Assembly (NCBI RefSeq): GCF_015207525.1
Contig: NZ_JADEWR010000027.1
Coordinates: forward strand, 1 to 64,000
Source: Nodosilinea sp. LEGE 06152
GTDB taxonomy: Bacteria > Cyanobacteriota > Cyanobacteriia > Phormidesmidales > Phormidesmidaceae
Length of the DNA stretch: 64,000 bases
Direction of reading: 5' to 3'
The notes beneath the pieces were generated by a model. It was not told the origin of the DNA. It did no database searches and saw nothing but the letters and a program-made list of their open reading frames with translations. Below, one piece after another: positions 25,424-33,413 of this stretch (the first letter of the stretch is position 1; every line of letters starts with the position of its first letter). The position numbers and the translations under genes are program-made.

Positions 25424-27247
25424 TCAGCGGTCTCCCGTCGGCAGGGTGAAGCTCGGAGTGCCGGGGGACAGCTGCTTCGCGTAGAGCCGCCGGTAGGTGT
25501 CCAGCCATGTGGCCGGGTCGCCAGGTGTCGGTGTGTCGTTGGCCGGGTCGTCCAGGGCGATCTCGAGCCGCACGTCGCTGACGGTGATTGTTTCAAACGA
25601 CGGTGTATCGATCCAGTCATTGTCGAAGGCTAGCGAGGGCTGAATGGTGCCAATCTCGATGGCCAACGCGTGACCAGCCAGCAGCGTCCAGTCGGTTGAT
25701 CTGAGGTCGAAGCTGGTCGTGCCGGGGGGCAGCACCGCCACCTGCTGATCGAACATAACGGCGCTGCCATCGGGGGCAACGTCGTAGAGTGCGACCATGA
25801 CGTTGCCGTAGCCCTCGATCTCAAGCGATACCCGCGGCGCGCCAGTAATGCGAACTGGCTGCTCAAGCGGCTCAGACCAGACGAAGAAGCTGTTGGATGC
25901 CTTGGCTGCGGGGTCGGCGACCGCGCCGTCGTCGAGGTACGACCCGCCGCCGAGCGCGATGGTGGCGGCGTATTCCACGACCGGCCAGGCGTCCTGGGCG
26001 CGCCAGGTGCCGGTGCTGCCCTGAACCGCGTAGGCCGGGTAGGCCACCACCGGTTCGATACCCTTGAGATACTGGTCATAGAAGGACATAACTTCTTCAA
26101 ACCAGCCTTCGCGGCCCATCTTCAGTTTCCCATCGTCAGTACGCTCATTGCCCCGTACGTGGTCCCACGGGCCGAGCCAGCCGCGCTGCGGCCCCTGGTG
26201 GTTCGTGAGAAACTCCTCGATCGCCTCGGCTTCGGTGTTCCACTCGAGGAAGCCCTGCGTGACGAACAGCGGCGTGTCGGTGCCCTTAGCCTGTTCCGCC
26301 AGGTCACGGGTCATCCAGTGATCGGACTCGGGATCGGCGATCTGGTACTTGAGCAGATTGTCAAATTGGCATACTAAGCCTGGGGTCGTCTTCTCGTACT
26401 CGGCATTCGTCCGGTAACGCTCGTCGTCGTCCGGCATCTGGGGCAACGTCGCAAGGGTGTTATAGAAGCTGGGGATGCTGACAATTGTTGCGCGGGGGAC
26501 GCCGTTCGACCAGAAGTTGCGGTACACATCCCAGATGGGTTCCTGCGCGACGACCGCCTTGAGTGCGTCGTGGTTGAGGTTGTTGCCGATCAGGCCGGTG
26601 ATGGCGTCGGCGGACTTGCCGTACATCCCGACGGCACCCGTTGACCAAGGCTGCGTCGCGGCCCAGTCGATTGCGGCCCTGACATCGGCCTGAGCACCCG
26701 GCCCCACAAAGTCCATGCATCCGGTCGAGCCGCCGAAGCCGCGCAGGTCCACCATGACCAAGGCGTAGCCGCGCTCGAACAGGTCGGCCCCTTCGATCAA
26801 GTCATTGAAGCGGTTGGAGGGGCCGGTGTGCGCGTGGTTTTCTAGTTTCTCTTGGCCGGAGTGCCCCAAGTATGGCCCGACCACCAGAATCACCGGCACC
26901 TGCTCGTCTGGGGCCAGTCCTTCGGGCAGGAGCACATCGGCGTGTAGTTCAACGTCGGAGCCATCCGAGGACGGAAAGTAGTGCTGCGTCCAGGCCGCGC
27001 CTTCCGGGACGCGGTCATTCTCGGCGTGCGTGACCGCTCTGTCGGCGGTGGCAACCGCAGCAGTCGCGATTACCTCTGGCCTGGGTGGCGGCGTGGCTGT
27101 GGGTTGCCGCGCGGGGGCAGGTTGCTCTGCCGGAACGCTCCCCGGCGCGGGCTGCTGCGCGGCTGCGAACTGGCCGCAGGCGCTAAAGACAAGCAGCAGT
27201 GCCCCAAGCAGGGGCAGGCTTCGGACGTAGGTCGTTCCTTTGTGCAT
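25424..27247 (-). CDS. CocE/NonD family hydrolase, predicted lipoprotein
   Basis: About 607 residues from the ATG at 27247, which has GGAGG upstream. The lipobox LLVFSACG gives a lipidated Cys near residue 22, followed by a Pro/Ala/Thr linker. The X-Pro dipeptidyl-peptidase alpha/beta domain has VMVDLRGFGGSTG and the nucleophile region GMYGKSADAITG, with a C-terminal jelly-roll domain. Known family activities: cocaine esterase, glutaryl acylase and X-Pro peptidase; substrate unknown here. I saw no HIP1 octamer in this block. Confidence 0.85.
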   Translation of the reverse strand: MHKGTTYVRSLPLLGALLLVFSACGQFAAAQQPAPGSVPAEQPAPARQPTATPPPRPEVIATAAVATADRAVTHAENDRVPEGAAWTQHYFPSSDGSDVELHADVLLPEGLAPDEQVPVILVVGPYLGHSGQEKLENHAHTGPSNRFNDLIEGADLFERGYALVMVDLRGFGGSTGCMDFVGPGAQADVRAAIDWAATQPWSTGAVGMYGKSADAITGLIGNNLNHDALKAVVAQEPIWDVYRNFWSNGVPRATIVSIPSFYNTLATLPQMPDDDERYRTNAEYEKTTPGLVCQFDNLLKYQIADPESDHWMTRDLAEQAKGTDTPLFVTQGFLEWNTEAEAIEEFLTNHQGPQRGWLGPWDHVRGNERTDDGKLKMGREGWFEEVMSFYDQYLKGIEPVVAYPAYAVQGSTGTWRAQDAWPVVEYAATIALGGGSYLDDGAVADPAAKASNSFFVWSEPLEQPVRITGAPRVSLEIEGYGNVMVALYDVAPDGSAVMFDQQVAVLPPGTTSFDLRSTDWTLLAGHALAIEIGTIQPSLAFDNDWIDTPSFETITVSDVRLEIALDDPANDTPTPGDPATWLDTYRRLYAKQLSPGTPSFTLPTGDR

Positions 27248-27367
27248 GGGTTTCCTCCAGGCGCGTGCGGTTGGCGCGGGGTTGTGTGTGCGTTCCACGG
27301 AATTGGGCAGATGGCTCGAAAACAAGCGAGTCATGGGTAGACACTCCTTTCGCACGATGGTGATTAT

Positions 27368-27745
27368 TCAGGCCGCTTTGGTGAGCACCAACACGAAGAC
27401 CGTGGGCAGGTTGTTGGACAGCGTGGGCGATGACACTAGGCCGGCCGACCCACTGCGGCGATGTAGCTCGGCAAAGACAAGACCCACCACCACCGCCACA
27501 ACAAAAATGACATTGAGGCCGTGAGCGAGAGCGAAGATCAGGGTGCTGCCACAACGCCAATCAACGGGCCGTAGCGCAGCAGCGCGTTATTGATAACACC
27601 CCGAAAGATCAGTTCCTCGACGAGGGGCACGAGAAGACCGATAAACAGCGTGGCCAGAACCAGCGACAGCACCCCGCCGCTGCCACCCTCTAGCAGGGTA
27701 GGAATCCAGCGTCCTTCTCCCCCTGTGGCCGCAATTAGCTCCTTC
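27368..27745 (-). pseudogene. Frameshifted CPBP protease remnant
   Basis: The minus strand reads LVPLVEELIFRGVINNALLR, the CPBP EExxxR motif, then breaks frame. It resumes as LIFALAHGLNVIFVVA and breaks again around VIAHAV and NNLPTVFVLVLTKAA before a TGA at 27368. The three CPBP motifs are thus spread over three frames, and the N-terminal helices are missing. It directly abuts the serine hydrolase stop. Confidence 0.75.
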
Positions 27746-29339
27746 AGCGGTCTGTCAACCGGCGCGTCGCTAGGGGCAGCGCACCGAGCGGGGTTTCCAT
27801 CTCGATGGTGCGCCCGTCAGCACCCTCGATAAACCTGAACACATAACCAATCAGCGGCTGGGTGGTCGCGATAAAGCGGTTCTCGCCCAGAGGAAGCAGT
27901 TCTGCTGAGAAGCGAATCGATTGAAAGCCGGACTCGAGCATCAGGGTGCGGCCACCAACCACGCTCACCTGGGTCGGCTGAGGATCCGCGAGGCCCTCGT
28001 ACGTGCCTGCCAAAGGCACAAACTCGTCCGGTTCGGGCTGGTAGCTGCGCGCCGCCTCCAGATCAGCCTTACGGCTGGCGTTGTCTTGACCTAACACCTT
28101 GAGTTGCGCCTGTAAGGTGGCGTTCACGTCGGGGCTGGAGCGACCGAGCAAGAGTTGGGCAACGTGCAGGCGCACGGTCTCCATAAAGATGTTGGCCCCT
28201 TCGGCGTTGGCGAAGACGACCACGCCCGAACGGCTTTCGGGCAGGAGGGTCACGTTAGCCGTAAGGCCGTCCACGTTGCCGCTGTGCTGCACCAGCTTCT
28301 CCCCCAGAAAGCGTTCAACGCCCCAATAGAAGCCGTACTCGGCGTCCGTGACGAGCGCGGGCGGCACGTCCTCCGGGCGCGCGGCTACCGCACGTGCTCG
28401 GGCGGCGGAGGTGCCCGGCAGGCTGAAGTCGGGGGCGGCAACCTGGCCCTTGTGCATCTCCGTTAGGCTCGCTTGAGTCACGAGTGGTGCGCCGTCGCCG
28501 AGCTGGAAACGCACGTAACGGGCCATCTCGGCGGCGCTTGCGTTAATCGCTCCCGCCGGGGCGTCGGCCCCATAGTTCAGGAAGTCGGCAGTTTGCAGGC
28601 CGTTCAGCACGTCAAGTACGTGCGGTAGGGCGATGTTATCCTGCCGTTTAAGCTCCTCTACAGAGAGCGTCGCCGTGCTCATGCCTAAGGGCTCGAGTAT
28701 GCGCTCGCGGGTGAAGTCTTCCCACGACCTTCCCGTGGTCCGTTCGATGATCTCCCCGGCGATGATGGTGTTGACGTTGCTGTACACGAACACTTCACCT
28801 GGTTTACCGACCAGCGGAGTGGTGGCGGCGGCCTTGATGACGTCCGCGGCGGTGACGCTCGTGTCGAAAGTAGAGGCGTCGGTCCGCACCAGGCCGGTGG
28901 TGTGGCTGAGCAGGTGTCGGACCGTCGCCGTGCGGGTGGACTCCGGGTCGGAGAGCTTAAACTCGGGCAGGTAGGTCTTGACAGGCGTGTCGAGGTCCAC
29001 GCGGTTCTCCTCAACGAGCAGCATCATGCCAAGCGCCGTGAACGACTTGGTGGTCGAACCGATGGCGAACTGGGTGTCGGGCGTGACGGGTGCTCCAGTG
29101 GTCACGTCACGGACCCCGTAACCCCGGACGTAGCTAATTTCGCCGTCTTCGACGACCGCGAGCCCGACGCCGGGAACGTCGTAGGCGCTCATCATCTCCT
29201 TGACGAAGGTGTCGAGCTGAGCCGTGTCGAACGAAGGCTGGGCGAGGAGGGGAAAGCTTACAACTGAACTGACGAGGACCGCGACGATAGTGAGCATCAA
29301 GTATCGAAACGTTCCGCGGGAGAGCGCGTATATGTGCAT
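27744..29339 (-). CDS. Serine hydrolase, class C beta-lactamase/PBP4* fold
   Basis: 531 residues. A signal peptide (LMLTIVAVLVSSVVSFPLLAQ) precedes the beta-lactamase-like domain with SxxK in AIGSTTKSFTALG, YxN in VFVYSNVNTI and the HxG-type motif VQHSGNVDGL. A C-terminal lipocalin-like extension (about 400-531) follows. Such proteins are mostly D-amino-acid or ester hydrolases in the periplasm; true beta-lactamase activity is not implied. Confidence 0.85.
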   Translation of the reverse strand: MHIYALSRGTFRYLMLTIVAVLVSSVVSFPLLAQPSFDTAQLDTFVKEMMSAYDVPGVGLAVVEDGEISYVRGYGVRDVTTGAPVTPDTQFAIGSTTKSFTALGMMLLVEENRVDLDTPVKTYLPEFKLSDPESTRTATVRHLLSHTTGLVRTDASTFDTSVTAADVIKAAATTPLVGKPGEVFVYSNVNTIIAGEIIERTTGRSWEDFTRERILEPLGMSTATLSVEELKRQDNIALPHVLDVLNGLQTADFLNYGADAPAGAINASAAEMARYVRFQLGDGAPLVTQASLTEMHKGQVAAPDFSLPGTSAARARAVAARPEDVPPALVTDAEYGFYWGVERFLGEKLVQHSGNVDGLTANVTLLPESRSGVVVFANAEGANIFMETVRLHVAQLLLGRSSPDVNATLQAQLKVLGQDNASRKADLEAARSYQPEPDEFVPLAGTYEGLADPQPTQVSVVGGRTLMLESGFQSIRFSAELLPLGENRFIATTQPLIGYVFRFIEGADGRTIEMETPLGALPLATRRLTDR

Positions 29340-29450
29340 GACAAACCTTATTTAAACTTTGAATATGGTGCGGTGGGCGGGGTGTTTAAGGTGCTGCAGA
29401 CCGACTAGTCGTAAGCGGAGTGTAGTCAACGCCTCCTTAGACAGCCTTTC

Positions 29451-29711
29451 CTACCTCAGCCGCTGATTATCATCAGCAAAATTGCTTCCGACTATTAACT
29501 CTATGCTGTCGATTTCATCATCAGCTTGTGCTGAATAGGATTGTTTCAGCAACTCAGCGACTTCCTGCGCGATCGCAATCAAGGCGTAATTAACGTTAGA
29601 GTCATGGAGAGAATCAGTCTGAGATATATCCCCATGCTCAAAACCATTCTTGTGCTGTAATCCTGAATGCATCATCGGACTACTCTCAATGAAATGCTGA
29701 TTTTTCATCAA
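29451..29711 (-). CDS. Hypothetical protein
   Basis: 86 residues, with a polar N-terminal half (Met, His, Ser) and a helical core ALIAIAQEVAELLKQSYSAQ followed by an acidic end. The ALIAIAQEVAELLKQ helix is reminiscent of several small cyanobacterial hypothetical proteins. No function can be given. Confidence 0.45.
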   Translation of the reverse strand: MMKNQHFIESSPMMHSGLQHKNGFEHGDISQTDSLHDSNVNYALIAIAQEVAELLKQSYSAQADDEIDSIELIVGSNFADDNQRLR

Positions 29712-29747
29712 CTGGCTTATTCGATACCGTCAGCGCAGAACGCCAAA

Positions 29748-29816
29748 AATCCTTCATGGTTGCCTAAGTGCGATCGCCGCGTCTGCCGCTTCTAAGATGG
29801 CTTTAATTCTGCTTCG
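29748..29816 (-). pseudogene. 5' scrap of a SnoaL-like gene
   Basis: About 69 bases align with the 5' coding end of the intact SnoaL gene (31725-31798), sharing cttcat-gttgcct and gccgcttctaaga-ggcttta type blocks. Only the first 20 or so codons are represented and they are out of frame. A decayed duplicate. Confidence 0.55.
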
Positions 29817-29859
29817 GTAGCCAGCGCGGTACGCACACCGGCATCAAGATTCATCCGGT

Positions 29860-29954
29860 CTATAACAACTCAAGCTCAGCGACCCGGCCAACAGTGACAG
29901 CGTGGATTGCAACCGGAGCGCGAGAGCCGGGTTCGCTGCAGTGCCTTGTTAGGC
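29860..29954 (-). repeat. attC-like recombination site 1 (cassette end)
   Basis: Imperfect inverted repeat of 95 nt. On the minus strand it starts GCCTAAC (R'' consensus RYYYAAC) and ends GTTATAG. The arms GCCTAACAA...AGCGAACCCGGC and GCCGGGTCGCT...TTGTTA pair, with one extrahelical base, around a variable centre. This is the layout of integron attC sites. The R'' starts 8 bases after the stop of the membrane-protein gene, as in real cassettes. Confidence 0.75.
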
Positions 29955-30449
29955 AGCAAAATCACCGCGCACCCCGGCTGACGCGACGAAACCAGGCCCC
30001 ACTTGCTGCTCCTGCTAAAGCGATTGTGGAGTAAGCCGCTACAAAAGCGACTCCAACAAGAATGAACGAACTGCCGGGCAGAACTGGAATAAAAAGCATA
30101 TACGTCAGTTGACCAAGCATAATACCGGCATAGTGTGACCAAACATGTTTAGGCCGAGCAAAGCCAACGGTAAGGCCAACAATAAGAAGTGCTGCAGAAT
30201 AATAAAAACCTTCCGCATCCCACGGCTCGACCTGCTCGGATAAAGATGGTGACAAGGCCCAGATCATTGCGCCGCCCACAAACGAGAACAAAAAGTTTAT
30301 CGCTAACTCTCTTTTCATTGGACTTTCTCGGTAATAAAGTACTCAGAATCTCAATGGACAAATAGGCTACAAGAAGATTTGGAATCGGCTTAAGAATTGA
30401 TTGCTTTTCTTAGTTCCGATCAAGTCTATTTTTCACCCTCGCTGCCTAA
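29866..30449 (-). mobile_element. Integron-type gene cassette (no integrase in window)
   Basis: The interval between the predicted G|TT cleavage points of two attC-like sites is 584 bp and contains one gene, transcribed toward its own attC. Closing the circle would regenerate GTTAGGC opposite GCCTAAC in the 29860-29954 site. No intI-like gene is in the window, so this would be an attC cluster lacking an integrase, as described in many genomes but rarely in cyanobacteria. Confidence 0.65.
29962..30318 (-). CDS. Cassette-borne small membrane protein
   Basis: 118 residues starting MKRELAINFLFSFVGGAMIW, with four predicted membrane helices (about 6-22, 38-54, 64-82 and 85-105) and a basic tail (RRVSRGAR). 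No family recognised. Unknown membrane proteins are a frequent cassette cargo. The codon mix is less GC-rich than in the core genes of this window. Confidence 0.7.
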   Translation of the reverse strand: MKRELAINFLFSFVGGAMIWALSPSLSEQVEPWDAEGFYYSAALLIVGLTVGFARPKHVWSHYAGIMLGQLTYMLFIPVLPGSSFILVGVAFVAAYSTIALAGAASGAWFRRVSRGAR

Positions 30450-30530
30450 CGACCAAGCTCACCGGACGCAGATAACCTTGAAAACTCAACTGATCAAGTT
30501 GTAGCGTTCCGGTGCAGCGCATGATTAGGC
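30444..30530 (-). repeat. attC-like recombination site 2
   Basis: An 87-nt imperfect inverted repeat. On the minus strand it begins GCCTAATC and ends GTTAGGC (a perfect R' GTTRRRY). The arms GCTGCACCGGAACGC and GCGTCCGGTGAGCTTGG pair with small bulges, and the central part around 30474-30504 forms the variable loop. It belongs to the upstream cassette; the SDR gene ends 25 bases before its R''. Confidence 0.72.
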
Positions 30531-30554
30531 GTCGTAGGCTGCTATTACAATCGA

Positions 30555-31310
30555 CTATTGCGCTACATACCCGCCATCTACCATCAACGTCTCACCTGTT
30601 GTGAACGATGCCAGGTCAGATGATAAAAACAGGACTGCATTTGCAACTTCAAGCGGTGTTCCAATTCGCCCGATCGGGTGAAGTCCTGCCATGTAAGCTC
30701 TAACTTCATCCTGCCCACCTGTCGCTGCTTCAAACATATCTGTTTCGATTACCGCTGGTGCAACGACATTGATGCGAATCCCCGCTTTGGCATATTGAAG
30801 CGCAGCCGCTTTTGTTAAGCCTATTACTGCACTTTTACTCGCGGTGTAGAGGGGGAAGGTAAGAAATGCAACGACTCCATTTGCAGATGCCGTATTGACG
30901 ATCGCACCACTTCCCTGTTTCAACATCTGAGCGATTTCATATTTCATCGACAGCCAAATGCCCTTGACATTGACGTTCATCGTGCGATCGTATTCCGCTT
31001 CTGTTTGCTCAATCAGTGAAGGGTTTTCGCCGATCATTCCTGCATTGTTAGAAGCAATGTCCAACCGACCAAAAACGTCAACCGCTTTATCAACCATTGC
31101 TTTAACATCGGCTTCTTTCGTGACATCTGTTTGCACAAAGATAGCCTCTCCGTCAGCTTCCTTGATCAATCGAACCGTTTCTTCACCTTCATCAATTCGA
31201 CGGCCAACAACAACAACCTTTGCTTGTTGCTGGGCGAAAGCGATCGCAGTTGCTCTGCCAATGCCCGATGTGCCACCAGTCACTAAAGCCACTTTATCTT
31301 GCAGTATCAT
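30555..31310 (-). CDS. SDR family oxidoreductase, paralogue 1
   Basis: 251 residues, classical short-chain dehydrogenase. Cofactor motif VTGGTSGIGRATA, NNAG after DIAS, catalytic YTASK near 155 and C-terminal MVDGGYVAQ. The Arg residues after beta-2 (VVGRR) suggest NADP(H). It is highly similar to the genes at 39321 and 42132, forming a recent three-member family, plus remnants. Homology to the other copies ends about 20 bases after the stop, where the attC-like site begins. Confidence 0.9.
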   Translation of the reverse strand: MILQDKVALVTGGTSGIGRATAIAFAQQQAKVVVVGRRIDEGEETVRLIKEADGEAIFVQTDVTKEADVKAMVDKAVDVFGRLDIASNNAGMIGENPSLIEQTEAEYDRTMNVNVKGIWLSMKYEIAQMLKQGSGAIVNTASANGVVAFLTFPLYTASKSAVIGLTKAAALQYAKAGIRINVVAPAVIETDMFEAATGGQDEVRAYMAGLHPIGRIGTPLEVANAVLFLSSDLASFTTGETLMVDGGYVAQ

Positions 31311-31439
31311 TCTGTTTCTCCTGTTTCAATCAACATTGACTTTCAAAAATTGAACTTCGATCGCATCTCAGCCCATACCAGCGATTGCCATCACCGGGAT
31401 AGTGAGCAAGTTGAAAACGACGTGAACGACGACGGCGGG

Positions 31440-31793
31440 TCAGACCGAGGTTTTGATGACGAAAGCCCTTAACTCGACCATCTTGTCGCCGCGAAAGCGC
31501 CAGACATCGCAGTACGAGTAATGAGCCGCCTTCCCGTCTTCGTCCTTCAGTGTGATGTCGCCGAGTGCCGTGACAAAATCACCCTCAGCGATTAAATTGG
31601 TGACTGTAAACTTTGGCGGTTCTATGTATGTCTCTGCCATATATTGGCGAACGGCTTCTTTTCCGTTGAGGGTCCTGTCGCCTACAAACGTCCATTGCGT
31701 GTCGTCGGTGCAGAATGACAAGAATTCTTCATAGTTGCCTGCTGCGTTCGCCGCATTTGCCGCTTCTAAGACAGCTTTATTGTTCTCTGACAT
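31440..31793 (-). CDS. SnoaL/NTF2-like protein
   Basis: 117 residues, MSENNKAVLEAANAANAAGN at the start, then DDTQWTFVGDRTLNGKEAVRQY and the cone-barrel strands FVTALGDITLKDEDG and YSYCDVWRFRGDKMVEL. The family contains small-molecule isomerases, cyclases and proteins of unknown function. Intact, with relatives and fragments elsewhere in the island (29748, 34511, 43873 and 46942). Confidence 0.8.
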   Translation of the reverse strand: MSENNKAVLEAANAANAAGNYEEFLSFCTDDTQWTFVGDRTLNGKEAVRQYMAETYIEPPKFTVTNLIAEGDFVTALGDITLKDEDGKAAHYSYCDVWRFRGDKMVELRAFVIKTSV

Positions 31794-32008
31794 CTAAATC
31801 TCTCCTCTGTTCAAGTGGATGCTTTAACGGAACGGTCTCTCTACCAGCTATTCTTCTCCTCAGCGTAGTGAGCGATCGCCCATCATCATCTGCCGCTAGC
31901 AACCTTTCGTACTCAACTAACTATCTTTGTATGGTTGGCGTGCAACGGGGTTGTTATACGAGTTCCAATCAATGTTGACCTTCAGCATAAAATCAAACTC
32001 CGATCCGT

Positions 32009-32110
32009 TTAGAAATTACCTGAACTGATAGGGCTGTGGTCAATCAGTACTAGAATTCTATCTTCTGGGCGAAGCAGTCCTCCTAAGCCGATTTTTGAAT
32101 TTTCAGACAT
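32009..32110 (-). pseudogene. N-terminal remnant of an isochorismatase-family hydrolase
   Basis: 33 codons beginning MSENSKIGLGGLLRPEDR, then ILVLIDHS, which matches the LxxxDxxLVLIDHQ start of YcaC-like cysteine hydrolases. It then stops, and the next bases resemble the leader of SDR paralogue 1. A copy of the 45-nt upstream element lies 112 bases before its start codon. Confidence 0.55.
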
Positions 32111-32221
32111 AGCTATAGATTTCCTTATAAAAATCGATGGTTGCAGAATTTTCTCGGCTGATAGTAACGTAAAGCAATGAAAGCTCCCACGAATGCCGCT
32201 TCAGATTCTTGCCTAACTTAA

Positions 32222-32270
32222 CTTCAATATAATGATTTCCAAGACTCGATTCTTTCAGATTCTTATGGTG
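32222..32270 (-). promoter_or_regulatory. 45-nt upstream element, copy A
   Basis: On the minus strand: caccataagaatctgaaag, then a-less aatcgagtcttggaa. It lies directly after the end of a decayed AraC gene and 112 bases upstream of the isochorismatase remnant. Same orientation as the other four copies. Confidence 0.6.
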
Positions 32271-32412
32271 TTTGCAAATCTGCTTGGGGGTCTTTCCCGT
32301 GAATCGCTTGAAGTGCTGCGTCAAATGGCTTTAACTGGAGAAGTCTATTTGTAGGGCAACATCTGCGCTAAGCGAAGCTATCTAGGAGGGTTATCGCTAA
32401 AATCCGTTTTTA
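32271..32412 (-). pseudogene. C-terminal AraC-type regulator remnant, copy A
   Basis: The second helix-turn-helix is readable as LTQHFKRFTGKTPKQI, nearly the same as the intact AraC at 48121. The stop codon is lost (TTAG became CAAA), so the frame runs into the downstream element. Upstream it is interrupted by a 25-nt insertion in a HIP1 octamer, and the N-terminal half is missing. Confidence 0.75.
32368..32392. repeat. 25-nt insertion inside HIP1 octamer (AraC copy A)
   Basis: Relative to the intact AraC gene, where gcgatcgc lies at 48215-48222, this copy has 25 extra bases between gcg and atcgc. The insert starts ctaagcgaagc and ends gagggtt. The length is not a multiple of three. Confidence 0.7.
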
Positions 32413-32510
32413 CCCATTCAGCCAAACTTGCAGAACCAATTTCATACCCGTTTTCTCTGTCTTGTTACCCTAGCAAGACTTAAGTTGAACCATGCCCGCA
32501 TATTTCAATT

Positions 32511-32624
32511 GTTTAGGAGTGGCGACATTTGCATTCCAACCAGTTCAATGGAGCGTATCAGTTGGGCGTGGTTCATCCGCGCATTGTCCATTTGAAACGT
32601 TACTCTCGAAATGCCGCCGATTGC
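32511..32624 (-). pseudogene. C-terminal remnant of an LLM oxidoreductase
   Basis: The frame GISRVTFQMDNARMNHAQL followed by SIELVGMQMSPLLNN and a TGA is nearly the C terminus of the LLM enzyme at 35552. DNA identity with 35555-35670 is high (most positions match by eye). It joins directly onto the truncated pirin gene, marking a recombination breakpoint. Confidence 0.8.
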
Positions 32625-33330
32625 TTACAGGATTTCGGCTTCAGTGTTCATCACAAAAGGACCATAGCGCACCACAGGTTCATTCAGCGGCACTCCAGCA
32701 ATCAGCAATAGATCAAGGGGCTGGGTGGCATCCGCAGGATTGGCGATCGCCACTTTCTCACCATCAGGTGCAAAAATCACCATTTGCCCATCCTCACCCC
32801 GTTCCTGCTCAGTACCAAACAAACCAGACCCATCGAGGACATAGGTAAAGGCGTTGTACTTTTTCGGCACCGATTGAGCAATGCTTGCTCCCGCCTGTAG
32901 CGTGAAGTGCAGGTAGATAATCAGGGTGCGGGTTTCAATCACCGCTTTCGCCCCCAACGCTTTTTCCGCAATCACGCGCACCGTCACGGACCCATCCTTG
33001 GTCTGAGCTACCGGAATCTGCGCTGATGGAATTTCCTGATAGCGAGGAGCAATCATCTTGTCTCGCTGCGGCAAGTTGACCCACAGTTGAATGCCGTGCA
33101 GTCGCCCACCCGTGCGGGTAAACTCAGCTTCTGGCAATTCGGGATGCACTACGCCTGCCCCAGCGGTCATCCACTCCACATCACTGGGATTGAGCAGTCC
33201 GGCATGACCGACCGAGCCCTTGTGTTCCAGCCGTCCATCCAGGACGTAGCTGACGGTTTCGGTTTGACAGCATTCGAGAGAGCGATCGCTCAATGCCCGA
33301 ACTGGAGTCGATGTGTAGGATATAGGACAT
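32625..33330 (-). pseudogene. Pirin gene with internal deletion and lost 3' end
   Basis: The natural start at 33330 reads MSYILHIDSS, but then a deletion of roughly 55 codons and a frame change occur before ETVSYVLDGRLEHKGS. The deleted part holds the N-terminal metal-ligand histidines of pirins. The C-terminal cupin (PFVMNTEAEIL) ends early, at the LLM remnant. A shorter frame from 33293 could still be translated but would lack the metal site. Confidence 0.75.
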
Positions 33331-33413
33331 GATCATCCTCCGTGTTTGTTGGTTAGCGAATAGGTAATTGAGTTCGTTTTAGGTGAAAGCGATGCCTAGC
33401 TGAAGAAAATCTT

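Noticed and set aside
27744..29339. Calling the serine hydrolase a beta-lactamase resistance gene
   Set aside because: The SxxK, YxN and HxG motifs fit the whole PBP4*/esterase group. The extra C-terminal domain argues against a dedicated beta-lactamase.
32103..32324. 73-codon frame that looks like a small gene
   Set aside because: Its first third is the AraC helix-turn-helix tail, and it continues only because the original stop was lost. The rest reads through the repeated upstream element.
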